Shown here piece after piece: positions 41,966-53,410 of a DNA stretch of 64,000 bases. Made by a program: the position numbers and the translations under genes. Origin of the DNA: Galeopsis tetrahit (lineage: Eukaryota; Streptophyta; Magnoliopsida; Lamiales; Lamiaceae). The stretch is taken from the NCBI GenBank assembly GCA_963675135.1, contig OY776123.1, forward strand, positions 18,073,840-18,137,839. The letters are read 5' to 3'. Positions within the stretch are counted from its first letter, which is position 1; the number at the start of each line of letters is the position of its first letter. The notes below the pieces were generated by a model. The model was not told where the DNA came from and did no database searches. It saw nothing but the letters and a program-made list of their open reading frames with translations.

Positions 41966-41992
41966 CTAGTGCACGACCCGCGTACTACGCGG
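41966..41992 (-). mobile_element. Helitron-like 3' terminus
   Basis: On the minus strand a perfect short hairpin CCCGCGTAGTACGCGGG is followed by TCGTGCACTAG and then T. A GC-rich hairpin a few bases before CTAG, with a T following, is the signature of plant Helitron 3' ends. The body would extend to higher coordinates, but no TC 5' end was identified and the gypsy element at 42311 interrupts the area. Confidence 0.55.
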
Positions 41993-42310
41993 GAATAATT
42001 ATTTCTTCCATCTATGTACAATGCGGAAATAGCAATTAATGATATGATCGAGTATTGAGGGTTGGATTGACATAATGTAGAACTTTACAAAAACATGCAT
42101 AAATCATGAGTAAACAAAATCAATTTATAAACCGACACCATATCATCATTTTTAGAGTTGTATGCTGAGTTGAAATAAAAAGAGTCGAGTTGACAGAAAG
42201 AAAGAGAATGAGTAGACACCATTTTTCTTTTCATACTGTCATGTCATGTTTACCCACTGGAGTATTTATGTTAGTTCACAATTTATTTTTAACAAATATA
42301 TATATATATA

Positions 42311-43069
42311 TGATGTAGATAAATATGTCGCTCTCCAAGAGGTCGACACGTGGAAACGGGATAATTATGATTAGGTCAATGCACCGAAGAAACAGGATTA
42401 ATACACCCCTGGGCTTAAGCAGGGGAATTAGAGAAAGTAGAGTGATTGGGCCTTTGGCCCATATTTGGAGAAACTAATAGCCCTTGGGCCTGGAAGGATC
42501 CAGCCCAAATATGGAACGTATAGTCCATCTTTCTTAGCCAAGTCAAATGAATAAGTTCAAACCCACGAAAGTAGGAGCCGATAAGCTGAAGAACCAAGTC
42601 TTCAGGGAGAGAGGCCGAGTCCTTAGGGATTTGAGGCCGGATTTACGGGGATGGGCCGAGAATATAGGGAGAAGAAGTCTTCCCCTCTCCGCAAAGAGGG
42701 GCCAGGTATATAAACAAGGTTATTTCCCTATTCTTGGAGAAGTTTTTTAACAAATACATACGTTTTTTTTACAGAATACATACTTTACATACTTTTACAC
42801 GAATTATACACTGATCTGAGGAAAAACTCCACTATATTCGCCGGAATTTCCCTAGATATACAGGGGAATTCCTCTTTGATTTCGCCTACGATTGAATCTG
42901 ACTTGAGCGTCGGAGCTTCTACGCCGGAGCCCCCCTCCGGCGTACTTTTGCAGGTTATTTTTGGATTTACGAGAAGATTGTCGAGGATAAACTGACGATT
43001 GACACTCGTGATTAATAGTGCTCGCAAAGGAACGGTCGATATCCGAGGACGTTCTTTTTCGACGCATCA
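42311..43069 (+). repeat. Gypsy 5' LTR (759 bp)
   Basis: TGATGTAGATAAATATGTCG to GACGCATCA. It differs from the 3' LTR at a few positions (for example CTCCAAGAG versus CTCCGAGAG, AGAGGGG versus AGGGG, GAGGACG versus GAGGGCG). Confidence 0.93.
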
Positions 43070-43089
43070 ACTAGCGCCGTCTGTGGGAA
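43070..43089 (+). promoter_or_regulatory. Gypsy primer-binding site region
   Basis: ACTAGCGCCGTCTGTGGGAA directly follows the 5' LTR. A GCGCCGT…GGGAA motif at this place is usual for plant Tat-type gypsy elements. I do not assign the tRNA. Confidence 0.55.
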
Positions 43090-43127
43090 CATTTCGAGCT
43101 AAGGCGTGAGAAAAGTTCCGTACTTAA

Positions 43128-46100
43128 ATGGGTGGAGGACACGATCTATCGAAGCAGACGAAGGAGAAAGGAGATTCCACTCCTCCTCCTCTTCCTCCGC
43201 CTCCTCCAGGGTTTCCCTTAAATCGAAATTTAGGGAAACGACCCACGGATCATACACCAGAAGATGTTCCCCCTCCAGGTTTTCCCTCAAATCGAAATCT
43301 AGGGAAGCAACCTGTAGATCACACACCAGAGGATATCCCTCCCGCTCCAGAGGGAGATGTACCAGGCACCTCAGGAGCTTCGGGGAGTGGGATCAATAGG
43401 GATAACCCTAACGCTCCACCAGAACTCTTGACTGTCTCTAGAGATCAGCTAGATGAGATGATCGCACAATCAGTGGAAAGAATAATTGCTACTCGAGGAC
43501 TTCGCCCTCCCGAACCTATTCATAAGGGTACACGACCAAATCCACCAGAGCATGTCATTGATTCGGTTCCATTCCCTTCCAGGAACGAGGATCCCCCTCG
43601 AAACCCAGAAGAAAAGGTACCTTCCCAGGCTGAAAGGAGCATCTTGGAGAGACCCCCTCGGAGAGATACGGAAAGAATCCTTGGGGACACCACCATAGAG
43701 ACAGGGATGGGAGAAAGCACGGACGACACGTATCAGGGAGCCGTTAGTGATCAGATACAGGCCTTGCGAAAGGAGATGAGGGATATGCAGAGACATATTA
43801 CTGACAATGTAAGTAAACCCTCTTATACCACTGGATATCAATTTTCATCTAGTATTTTGCAAGATGAGTTGCCCTCTAATTTCAAACCTTTGAACTTTGA
43901 ATATGATGGCACCACGGACCCGTACGAGCACCTGATGAGGTTTGAGAATGCTGCTCTATTACATCGATATGGAGAGGGCGTTAAGTGCAGAGTGTTCTTG
44001 ACCACTCTGTCTAAGGCTGCACAGCAATGGTTCACTCAACTGGGACCAGACACTGTGCACTCGTGGTCTGAATTCAGCGAATTGTTCCTGCATCAATTCG
44101 CCAGCGCTAGGAGACAGCCTAGAGCTACCCTTACCTTATTCAATATGCGTCAGGGAGAGAATGAAAGCCTGAGGGCTTTCCTAAAAAGATTCAACCAAGC
44201 AGCTCTGGAAGTACCTACAACCTCCTCAGAGGTTAAAATTAACGCCCTTACCAACGGATTGAGAGATGGAGATCTGTTCACATCTCTAGCCAAGAAGCCA
44301 GTTCGAACTTTTGATGAACTGTTAAGGAGGGCAGAAAAATACCTCACCCTGGAAGAGGTAAGAAAAGCCAAGCGCTCGGAGACCCGGACGATAGTGGGTA
44401 ATGGAGAAAGGAGGAAGGAAATTCCGCTTAGAAGGCCAAGTCCAGAGAGATATCGGAGCTCCAGAAGATTGGAAAGTTTAAGAAGAGAGGAAGCTGCACC
44501 CTGGAACCCCAGGAGAGGGGCAAAGAGATATACCCCTTTGAGGATAGAGCCAGCCGAAGTCCTAGAGGTGGAAGGGGATCATCCAGATATGAAATTCCCC
44601 TATTCAAGAAGCAGAGGTCCCCAAAATCCTAAGTCAAACAAATTCTGCAGGTTCCATAACGATTATGGCCACGATACCAACCAATGTTGGCATCTGAAGG
44701 ATGAGATAGAGAGGATGATTCAGGCAGGCCACCTGAAAGAGTTTATTTTCAGAGACCGACAAGGCCCCAGGGGTCAAAAGAGAAAGGACCCTGAGGGGAA
44801 GCAGGAAGATGATAGAAGAGATCAGAGGAAGGGCAATGAGGAGCCACCACCCCCTCCCCAGAAGAGGGGAACTATCCACATGATTATGGGAGGCCCCGCT
44901 GATGGGGATTCCTTCAGGCAGAGAAAGCAGAGCGTTCGGTCGCTGAAGAACGAGAGGAATGTAGAGCACCATGAGGTGGGAAAGATGGCAGAAGGTCCGG
45001 ACATTCATTTCGGGCCAGAAGACGCAGGGGAACCCAGAGAGATTCATAATGACGCATTAGTCATTACTACGGATATAGCGGGATACGATGTAGCAAGAAT
45101 TTTTGTAGATACTGGAAGCTCTGCCGATATCATGTTTTTGGAGTGTTTCAAGAAGATGGACCTGAATATAAAGCTCAGACCGGTGGAAACCGCTCTTTAT
45201 GGATTCTCAGGGGGAGCAATTCAACCCCTTGGTTCAGCGTTACTGCAAGTAGGGTTAGGAGTCGCCCCTAACCGTCGAGTACAAGTCATAGAATTCCTGA
45301 TTGTAGATGTCCCATCTTCCTACAACGTAGTAATGGGTAGGCCAAGCTTGAATATTTTTCAGGCAGTGATCTCCACCTTCCACATGAAGATGAAGTTCCC
45401 TGCCTCGGGGGGTGTGGGAGAGATATGTGGCGATCAATATCAGGCAAGGAAGTGTTACGTGGAATCGGTCAAGATAGCGGACAGGGCCGTGTTCAGGGGA
45501 ATAAAGAGATTTAAGGGCGGAGACCCTGAGCTGAAGAGACAGGAAGTGGGGAAGCTGGTGCAAGAGCAACCCAAAGCTAAAGCAGACGAGGAGTTAATGA
45601 GCATCGAGCTCTACCCAGGAAAGGAGGGATTTACAACCAGGATAGGTACGAATATGAACCCTGAGCTCCAGAGAAAGATGATACTCACCCTCCAGGAGAA
45701 TGCAGACATCTTCGCATTCACGGCGACGGATATGACGGGTATCCCTCCAGAAATAGCAGTGCACCACCTGAATGTGAATCCCAAAGCTAGGCCCGTGAAA
45801 CAGAAGTTGAGGAACTTCGGCAAAGAGAAGAACCTCATTGTAAAAGAGGAAATCGACAAATTGTTGAATGCAGGGCACGTGAAGAGAGTGCAGTTCCCTG
45901 AGTGGCTCTCGAATGCAGTGCTGGTATCTAAGGGAGCCGGCAAATGGAGGATGTGCATCGACTTCAGAGACTTGAACAAAGCTTGCCCTAAAGATCACTA
46001 TCCCCTGCCTAGGATTGATCAATTGGTGGATGCCACATCCGGGTTATAATTGCTCAGCATGATGGATGCTTATCAGGGGTACCATCAAATCCAGTTGAAC

Positions 46101-46943
46101 CCCCTCGATATACCCAAGGTATGCTTTATTGCAACGTGTGGTACTTTTGGTTATGTACGTATGCCGTTCGGACTAATAAATGCAGGAGCCACCTATCAAA
46201 GGATGGTAGACTCGGTTTTCCGAGGTCAGATAGGGAGAAATATGGAGGTTTATGTAGACGACATGCTAGCTAAAAGCATCAAAGCAGAGGAACACATTGA
46301 TGACCTGAAGGAAATATTTCAGGTAATTAGAGAGAACGGTATCAAACTTAACCCCGCTAAATGTTCCTTTGGAGTAGGTTCAGGGAAATTTCTCGGATAT
46401 ATGGTGACGCAAAGAGGAATAGAGGTTAACCTTGCCAAGGTAAAAGCGGTCCTTGACATGCAACCCCCTCGAAACCTGAAGGAGTTGCAGACTTTGAACG
46501 GCAGGATCGCAGCCCTTAGCAGATTTATAGCAAAATCAGCGGAAAAGAGCCATCACTTCTTCAGAACACTAAGGAAGGGCTCAAGATTCGAATGGGATGA
46601 ACAATGCCAGAAGGCTTTTGAGGAATTGAAGCTCCATCTAGAACAACTCCCGAAGTTAACCAAGCCCACTCAGGGAGATGTTCTACTCGTATACCTCTCA
46701 GTAGGGGAACATTCTCTGAGTACTGCCTTGATGAAAGAGGAAGGTTCCACACAACAGCCCATATATTATGTGAGCAAGGTCATCCAAGGAGCGGAGACGA
46801 GGTATTCAGAGGTAGAGAAGGCAGCCCTGGCAGTGGTAGTTACGGCTAGGCGATTGCGCCCTTACTTCCTATCTTATAAAGTGATGGTGCGAGAGATGGA
46901 ACATTACACAGAGGTTTACTTCAGTAGCCCATCCACAAGCTAA
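43128..46943 (+). pseudogene. Gypsy gag-protease-RT-RNase H, one in-frame stop and truncated
   Basis: The frame starts at ATG 43128. Its N-terminal region is Pro-rich and charged. The capsid-like domain begins at residue about 250 (YDGTTDPYEHLMRFENAALL, QWFTQLGPDTVHSW). An atypical knuckle CRFHNDYGHDTNQC is at about 506, the protease active site VDTGSSADIM at about 660, and the RT start WRMCIDFRDLNKACPKDHYP at about 940. A TAA at 46047-46049 interrupts RT right after DATSGL. The same frame continues with MMDAYQGYHQI, MPFGLINAGATYQRM, the catalytic VYVDDMLAKS and the RNase H start (LSTALMKEEGS, AETRYSEVEKAALAVV). It ends at VMVR, where internal sequence is missing. The motifs fit the Tat lineage. 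It cannot make a full polyprotein. Confidence 0.9.
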
Positions 46944-47492
46944 TGGGCAGGTGGAAGTTACAAACAGAATCTTAGTGGATGGTATTCGGACGCGATTGGA
47001 AGAGGTAGGGGGAAATGGGTGAAGGAGTTAGACAACGTTCTCTGGTCCTACAGGACCAGCCCTAAAACAGCTACGGGCGAATCTCCCTTCTACTTGGTAT
47101 ATGGGGCAGCGGCAGTGATACCTCCTGAAGCCAGACTCAAATCGCACCGGATCACCTATTTTGAAGAAAAAAGAAATGAAGAATTGATGAGAGAGGCGCT
47201 AGACCTGGTAGATGAAGAGAGGGAGATGGCAAGATTAAAAGCAGAGAGGTACAAGAGTCGGATCAAGGCAGCATATGATCGCAGGGTAATCCCTCGTTCC
47301 TTTAAAGTCAGAGATTTAGTCCTTCGGAGAGCAGATGCCTTGAAGAACACTGGGAAGATGGAACCCAATTGGGAAGGCCCGTACAGGGTGATACAGGTAC
47401 TAAAAGGCGAAGCATACAAGCTCCAAGACATGACAGGGAAAGAGATACTAAGGCCATGGAACGTGTGCCACTTGAAGAGGTTTTATGTTTGA
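46906..47492 (+). pseudogene. Gypsy integrase C-terminal part
   Basis: In a frame shifted by one relative to the RNase H part, the sequence reads FTSVAHPQANGQVEVTNRIL, the end of the integrase catalytic core including its last acidic residue. A second frame change near 47012 follows. From 47021 it reads KELDNVLWSYRTSPKTATGE, SPFYLVYGAAAVIPPEA, a coiled charged segment and a final NWEGPYRVIQVL…LRPWNVCHLKRFYV, the usual gypsy integrase C-terminus. The zinc-binding HHCC domain, the first two catalytic aspartates and most of RNase H are absent. A single deletion between about 46890 and 46905 is the simplest explanation. Confidence 0.88.
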
Positions 47493-48053
47493 GGAAGGTG
47501 TTATTCCCTTACTTCCTCTCTCTTTATGAACACTTTTGAATGTTTATTTCTTATTCGAATAATTGCTTCACCGGCACTCTTTTTCCCTCTACGTGGGTTT
47601 CCCTTTGGGGTTTTACCACGGAGAGGTTTTTAATGAGGCCGGCATAGGTTCCCCTTATCTGCCTATGTTGATAAACACTTTTGATCAATGGAGCACCAGT
47701 TTTGATAAAATTTCAGCTAAATGCATGTTAATACTATGATGAGATGACTCTTGTATGCCGATTTTATGTTGAAATATTTCTCATATGTTAATACCGTGAC
47801 AAGATAACTGTGGAGGACCTGCATAATGAATGCTGAAATAACGAACACGTTTTGGAAATTAAAACATAACATGATAGAGACATTGCAAGATAGAGAAATT
47901 TACACCAACTCATAAATGCCCGAATAGAGAATACCTAGGAAAAATTCCTAAAGTTTCTATTCACGACAGCCTCTAAAGCTAGGGGGAGTAGGGGATACAG
48001 CAGCGGAAAACATGATTAACTCGTCGATAAACCCTATCCCTAGCGACTCTCAA
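47493..48053. other. Gypsy region after integrase, noncoding
   Basis: No coding signal in either direction. Two short related passages (CTCATATGTTAATACCGTGA and GTTAATACTATGATGAGATG, about 47725-47800) look like an old local duplication. Confidence 0.5.
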
Positions 48054-48194
48054 AACTCTAACGAGTATAAACAAACTCTTACGAGTATAAACCAACTCTT
48101 ACGAGTATAAACCAACTCTTACGAGTATAAACCAACTCTTACGAGTATAAACAACTCTTATGAGTATAAACAACTCTCACGAGTATAAACAACT
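48054..48194. repeat. 20-bp tandem repeat, seven units, inside the gypsy element
   Basis: Units of AACCAACTCTTACGAGTATA with minor variants (some 19 bp) lie between the integrase end and the end of the antisense gene. Tandem arrays between pol and the 3' LTR are common in Tat/Ogre-type elements and can seed satellite DNA. Confidence 0.92.
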
Positions 48195-48665
48195 TAAGGG
48201 AGAGTATAATCCCTACGAATTCTGACCTAGGGGAGAGGATAATCCCTAAAACTCTAGTGTTAAGAGAAAGACTGGAAACATTAGCAAATCACCAAGTAAG
48301 TACAGGGATATCAACCCTATCTCCTCATTAAGGTTCCTCTAGGAGCTTTAGAGCCTTTACGTGTCAAGAAAACGCTGAAAACATGCTAGATTCATAAGCA
48401 AGACGGATATTACGTTACACATCTAATAATAGAGTCAGAGATATATATATATATATATATATATGCATGCCAAGTGATAAATGGGCAGGTACGATATTAA
48501 GCGGAAGAAAAGCAGAAATATTCAAGACTTAAGGCACCATGCCTAAGCCCTCCACAGAAAAACCCCGGAGTGTGGAGTCTCCGGAAAATACCAAAAATGG
48601 CCTTAGAGGCCTTAACAAAATAAAAAGTGTTTTAACAGTACCAAAGTGTTATCAGAGAATCAAAG

Positions 48666-50745
48666 TTATGAAGAGAGGGTAACATCATTCTTCCCCTCGG
48701 AACCTTCCCCTGCCTCCTCAGCTCGCCCACTGGAATCGCCTCCCTCTGCCTTTTCCATCAAAGCACCCGCTGCCACGGTAGCCACTGGAGTGGGGTTTTC
48801 CACATGGATAGGGAAAGCCATATCCTTCGCCGGCGTAAGATCATCTAATTTCAGGGAAGCATCCTTCAACTCTAAGATCACCTTCCTCATCCCAGGTAAC
48901 CACTAGGGAGTATTGATGTCTTCTTTAGCATCTCCAGGGAACTTAGGGGGAGTGTCCAGTTCATCTAACCGGAGGGCACGGGTATACTGACCATTAAATC
49001 CCGGAGCGGAATGTTCGGCCACAGCGTTGGAAAATCCATGATCAATGAAATGTGGGATATATGCGCCCATCGCTCCCAAAAAGCTGCTACTCCGAAGAAA
49101 GGCCTCCAACCACTCCTGATGCAAGGTACCTAGAAATTTTTGACCTGCGGCAGAGGTAAACAGGGAGTCTAGGCACAAATTCATACCAGCTTGAGGAAGA
49201 GTGACTTCCAGCTGTTCCACCCGCTTACCGAACTCTTGCTTCAACGAAGAAATCTCCCCCGAGAGCGTTGTTTGGAGTACTTTACACCTCTGATTAGCAT
49301 CATGTAACTCTTCTTCGAGAATATCCTTCTTCACCTTCTCCAACTCTACTTGACTGTGGAGATCATCCACCAGTTGGAGGGACTGAAGAGCTCGTTCGGA
49401 CACGTTGGAGAACAGGAGACCAAACTACACAATGAACCATCTAAAGAAGTAAGACAAGTATACCCTTTCTTATTAAAATTACTTAGAAATGTGTTTACAC
49501 GAAGGGAATACCTGGGTAAAGCTATGAGCGGCATGCACCACCCGCTCCCCGAAGGACAGAGCATTGAGGGCCTCCGTGGCAGGAGTCGGAGTGTAACGTT
49601 CTATAAAAGCCAAGAGATGGTCAACATTAATCTCATCTGGAGCATCGGAAGTGACGTTAGGACGGGAAGATTTGGTCTTGGACTTCTTTTTCTTGGAAGC
49701 ATCGGAGACAGGAGGCAAAGTGGAAACCATGGCCTTTTCAGTAGAGGAACGGGTACGCTTAGCAACAGACCCAGTAGCAGGTGCCACTGGGGAAGGAGGA
49801 ATCTGAGCTTTCGAAGAACTCTCACGGGCCGGAGACTTATTAACCATTGAGAGAGGGGCAGCATCACGCGAAATCTGAGTTAACCAACTCATAGCTGCAC
49901 AAAGAAATATGAAACGACATTAAATAAACAAGGCATCTCCAATTCGGAAGACACTACTCAGGAAAGGAAATGGTATTACCATCATCGGGACCTAAAGGGT
50001 AATCGGAGCGACCAAAACCAAAATGAGAGAGAGCTCTAGGATTTTTACAGATACCCATTACATCAAAAAAGCCATGAACAGAGACATGATCGTTTAAGTG
50101 GTTCATCACATCCAGGTTTAAAGAAGAACAAATTGAAAGAGGAGGACGGGGTACCCCAGGATTCTCATAAATCCATCCTTCATGAGGAAATTCCCAAGGA
50201 AGAGGATTTGTAACAAAGAAATAGTAGTCTTTCCAGTCCTGGACTCCCTCATGGAGTTTTTCCACGAACTTGCCGGTCCTGGAGGTACGACCACTAGCAT
50301 AAAAGAACCCGTCCGCGAACTTGCATACGTACTGGGTTAGAAAGAGTTGAGCCGAAGGATCCCCACCATTTCCCTTCATTAGGATATAAAAACCTAACAT
50401 TGCACGTATGGCATTGGGAGTAAATTGGTTCAAAGGTATACGGAGATAAGTGGAAATTTCGCAGAGGTAAGGATGGATTGGGAAACGGAGACCCGCTTTT
50501 AGTTGAGCCTCCCAAAAGGCTAAGGTATTTTGACCTGGAAAGTTAGGGCGCTCTTTCTTATGGGCAGCCCTAACGGAATAGTCGGCGGGGAAGATCCCAG
50601 AACGAAGGAAAGCGGCAACACGCTCAGAACTAAGAATTGAAGGCCCAGAAATTTTATCCTCCAAAGCTTGGTCGGTTACGGGAAATATGGGAAACGAATC
50701 GGAGGTAGAACTCTCCATGGAAATGGAGTCTGAAGAGGATGACAT
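48666..50745 (-). CDS. Antisense three-exon gene within the gypsy element
   Basis: ATG 50745 opens exon 1 (50745-49980), GT-AG intron, exon 2 (49894-49512), GT-AG intron, exon 3 (49424-48903 to a TAG). The three joins keep one frame and give about 556 residues. The same frame continues after the TAG for about 75 more codons to 48666, so the TAG may be a recent nonsense change. Exon 1 begins Ser/Asp-rich and includes FPIHPYLCEISTYLRIPLNQ and FTPNAIRAMLGFYILMKGNG, like the plant 'putative gypsy-type transposon' domain (Transposase_28) family. Exon 2 has a basic stretch KKKKSKTKSSRP, possibly nuclear. Exon 3 starts with a coiled-coil-like segment (VELEKVKKDILEEELHDANQ). Such antisense extra ORFs are known in Tat elements. 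The function is unknown. Confidence 0.65.
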
Positions 50746-51256
50746 GAGGATATTGTAAATGAGAGAAGAAGGGAAGGAATAGATACCTGGAGAAAAGTCG
50801 GTTTTAGGAGTGGTGACGGAACGGCCGCTGGACGTGCACGGAGGAGTTAGAATCGCAGAGGTTAAACGAAGATGGAAGATAGATAAGCTTGAAATGAAAG
50901 AGAGAGGGGTTTTTGGTGGAAAAAAGGGATTTTGAATAATTACGCTGGAGAGAGAGAAGTGAAAAAACCAAGGCGAATTAAATATTCCCCAATGGAAAGG
51001 CGCGTGGCTGAGGGGAGGTGGCTTACTGTTCCCTCTTGGGCAGAAAGCCGAATCACCAATTTCGAAGGAAAAGATTGCGTGTAGAAGTGGAAAGGGTATG
51101 ATGGTGTTAGATAATCATTAAAAATAGGATATTTCTTGTTTCCAGAGAAATATGGGGAACGAAGGGTTTAAAGGAATACATTATTTCTCTACAATATATA
51201 TTATTATTGTTATTATTATTATTTTCCTACTCTCCTAAAAAATTATTCCTTTTTAT
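50746..51256. other. Upstream region of the antisense gene
   Basis: Noncoding stretch between the antisense gene start and the polypurine tract of the gypsy element. It would have to hold the antisense promoter unless the 3' LTR supplies it. I did not find a convincing TATA box at the usual distance. Confidence 0.4.
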
Positions 51257-51275
51257 GAGAGTAGGGGGGAGTGGT
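51257..51275 (+). promoter_or_regulatory. Gypsy polypurine tract
   Basis: GAGAGTAGGGGGGAGTGGT directly before the 3' LTR. Confidence 0.75.
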
Positions 51276-52031
51276 TGATGTAGATAAATATGTCGCTCTC
51301 CGAGAGGTCGACACGTGGAAACGGGATAATTATGATTAGGTCAATGCACCGAAGAAACAGGATTAATACACCCCTGGGCTTAAGCAGGGGAATTAGAGAA
51401 AGTAGAGTGATTGGGCCTTTGGCCCATATTTGGAGAAACTAATAGCCCTTGGGCCTGGAAGGATCCAGCCCAAATATGGAACGTATAGTCCATCTTTCTT
51501 AGCCAAGTCAAATGAATAAGTTCAAACCCACGAAAGTAGGAGCCGATAAGCTGAAGAACCAAGTCTTCAGGGAGAGAGGCCGAGTCCTTAGGGATTTGAG
51601 GCCGGATTTACGGGGATGAGCCGAGAATATAGGGAGAAGAAGTCTTCCCCTCTCCGCAAAGGGGCCAGGTATATAAACAAGGTTATTTCCCTATTCTTGG
51701 AGAAGTTTTTTAACAAATACATACGTTTTTTTACAGAATACATACTTTACATACTTTTACACGAATTATACACTGATCTGAGGAAAAACTCCACTATATT
51801 CGCCGGAATTTCCCTAGATATACAGGGGAATTCCTCTTTGATTTCGCCTACGATTGAATCTGACTTGAGCGTCGGAGCTTCTACGCCGGAGCCCCCCTCC
51901 GGCGTACTTTTGCAGGTTATTTTTGGATTTACGAGAAGATTGTCGAGGATAAACTGACGATTGACACTCGTGATTAATAGTGCTCGCAAAGGAACGGTCG
52001 ATATCCGAGGGCGTTCTTTTTCGACGCATCA
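51276..52031 (+). repeat. Gypsy 3' LTR (756 bp)
   Basis: Partner of 42311-43069. Ends CATCA, followed by the ATATA target duplication. Confidence 0.93.
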
Positions 52032-52936
52032 ATATATATATTAATATTCTCTACAAATTAGTAGGAGTTGGAATGATACCTCTATATTTCGAACATGCTC
52101 TGAAAATTAATAGGAGTTGGATTGAGACCTATGTATTTTAAACAGTTTAAAAAAATTAAAAAATATAGAAGAGAAGAAAATTGAAAAAAAAAATGTTATC
52201 GTAATACAAATAAAAAAAAAATTACACTATTTAAAAAAATATACAAAAATAAATTACGTTATTGTTGTTTAAAAAATTGTGCAAATCCATTTTCGCCCAC
52301 AATTGAATCTGAGCAGCAAGTTATATATCCAATTTTCGTCAACATTAATATTCCTTCAATGTGATGGATCAACAAAGCGTCTTATATATCAAAATTAGTT
52401 ATATATTAATGGTAAAAAAAATTATGATGTAACCCAGTTTTTGACGCAAACACAAACCACATATTCTTAATAAAACTTCAAATGATTGGAGCAATTTCTC
52501 AATTTTCTTGGGCAAACCCATTAAATAAAGTAAAGGTACCATGAATTTTTTTTAATGAATTTTTTTTTTTTTTTTAAGAAAAGAGATGAATAACAGTATT
52601 TATCCAATCCTACACTACATGCATAAGATTAAATCAACAAATCATATAGGATGTGATGACAACCCTCCACTTTCTTTCAACAAATCGTCTGATGTGATGA
52701 CAATCCTCCATAAACCACGTATTCTTAAAATAAAGGTCCTGTAAAAAAAAAAAAAAATCTTCAAATGAGTGGAGCAAAAAATTAAAAAATCCACAACTTG
52801 AAATTAAAAATAAAAAAACTTAAATTAGAAAATGACGTGAGCACAGAGTGAAAAATTGAGGATGTTAGAGATTTTGTAGAGAAGGATGCAAGAATGTACC
52901 ATGAAATAAAGACGGAAATTTGCAACAGAGATTGAG

Positions 52937-53186
52937 AAGGAAATGGTGGTTAAATGAAAGGAGAAGAAAACTAAATAAAAAATTTTAAACAATGGAGTAT
53001 TTAATTATATATCATTTAAAAAATTGTACATTAAGTAGGAATAACTTACATGTATATATATAAGGAAATGGTGGTTAAATGAAAGGAGAAGAAAACTAAA
53101 TAAAAAATTTTAAACAATGGAGTATTTAATTATATATCATTTAAAAAATTGTACATTAAGTAGGAATAACTTACATGTATATATAT
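52937..53186. repeat. 125-bp tandem duplication
   Basis: The unit starting AAGGAAATGGTGGTTAAATG and ending near ACATGTATATATAT occurs at 52937 and again at 53062, almost identical. The first part of the unit recurs at about 54312. Confidence 0.9.
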
Positions 53187-53308
53187 ATATATATAACTGG
53201 TAACCCAGTTCTCAATTGTCCAGAATTTGGCGTAAACACCGACCACGTATTCTTAATAAGATTTCAAAATGATTGGAGCAATTTCTGAATTGTGTGATGA
53301 CAACCCTC

Positions 53309-53410
53309 GACCCTCGACGGGCTAAGTCTTGATTAGAAATTCTGATTAAGTTTCGTGTTGACCCTCCACGGGATAAGTCTTCATTAGAAATTCTGATCAA
53401 GTTTCGTGCG
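53309..53410. repeat. 51-bp tandem duplication
   Basis: Two copies of a unit beginning GACCCTCGACGGGCTAAGTC and ending AAGTTTCGTG. A minus-strand open frame across it shows the repeat as RNLIRISNEDL then RNLIRISNQDL, which explains the frame without a gene. Confidence 0.88.

Larger units (their letters stand above)
42311..52031 (+). mobile_element. Ty3/gypsy (Tat-like) LTR retrotransposon, deleted internally, with antisense gene
   Basis: A 9.7-kb element bounded by LTRs starting TGATG and ending CATCA and flanked by the 5-bp duplication ATATA (42306-42310, 52032-52036). The sense strand carries gag, protease and part of the RT/RNase H, then only the end of integrase. The right half carries a three-exon gene on the opposite strand. 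Extra open frames, including antisense ones, are known in Tat-lineage gypsy elements. Between the LTRs I count about four substitutions and two small indels, so the insertion is recent although the element is defective. Confidence 0.93.

Noticed and set aside
42415..43070. Short open frames in the gypsy LTRs, repeated at 51380-52032
   Set aside because: They lie in LTR sequence, are duplicated simply because the LTR is duplicated, and have no known domain.
48054..48194. Regular 20-bp repeats considered as a CRISPR-like array
   Set aside because: Units are directly adjacent without unique spacers, inside a plant LTR retrotransposon.
42311..52031. Possibility that the large element is an integrated pararetrovirus
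   Set aside because: It has true LTRs, a 5-bp target duplication, a polypurine tract and gypsy-type integrase remnants. No movement or coat-protein features were seen.
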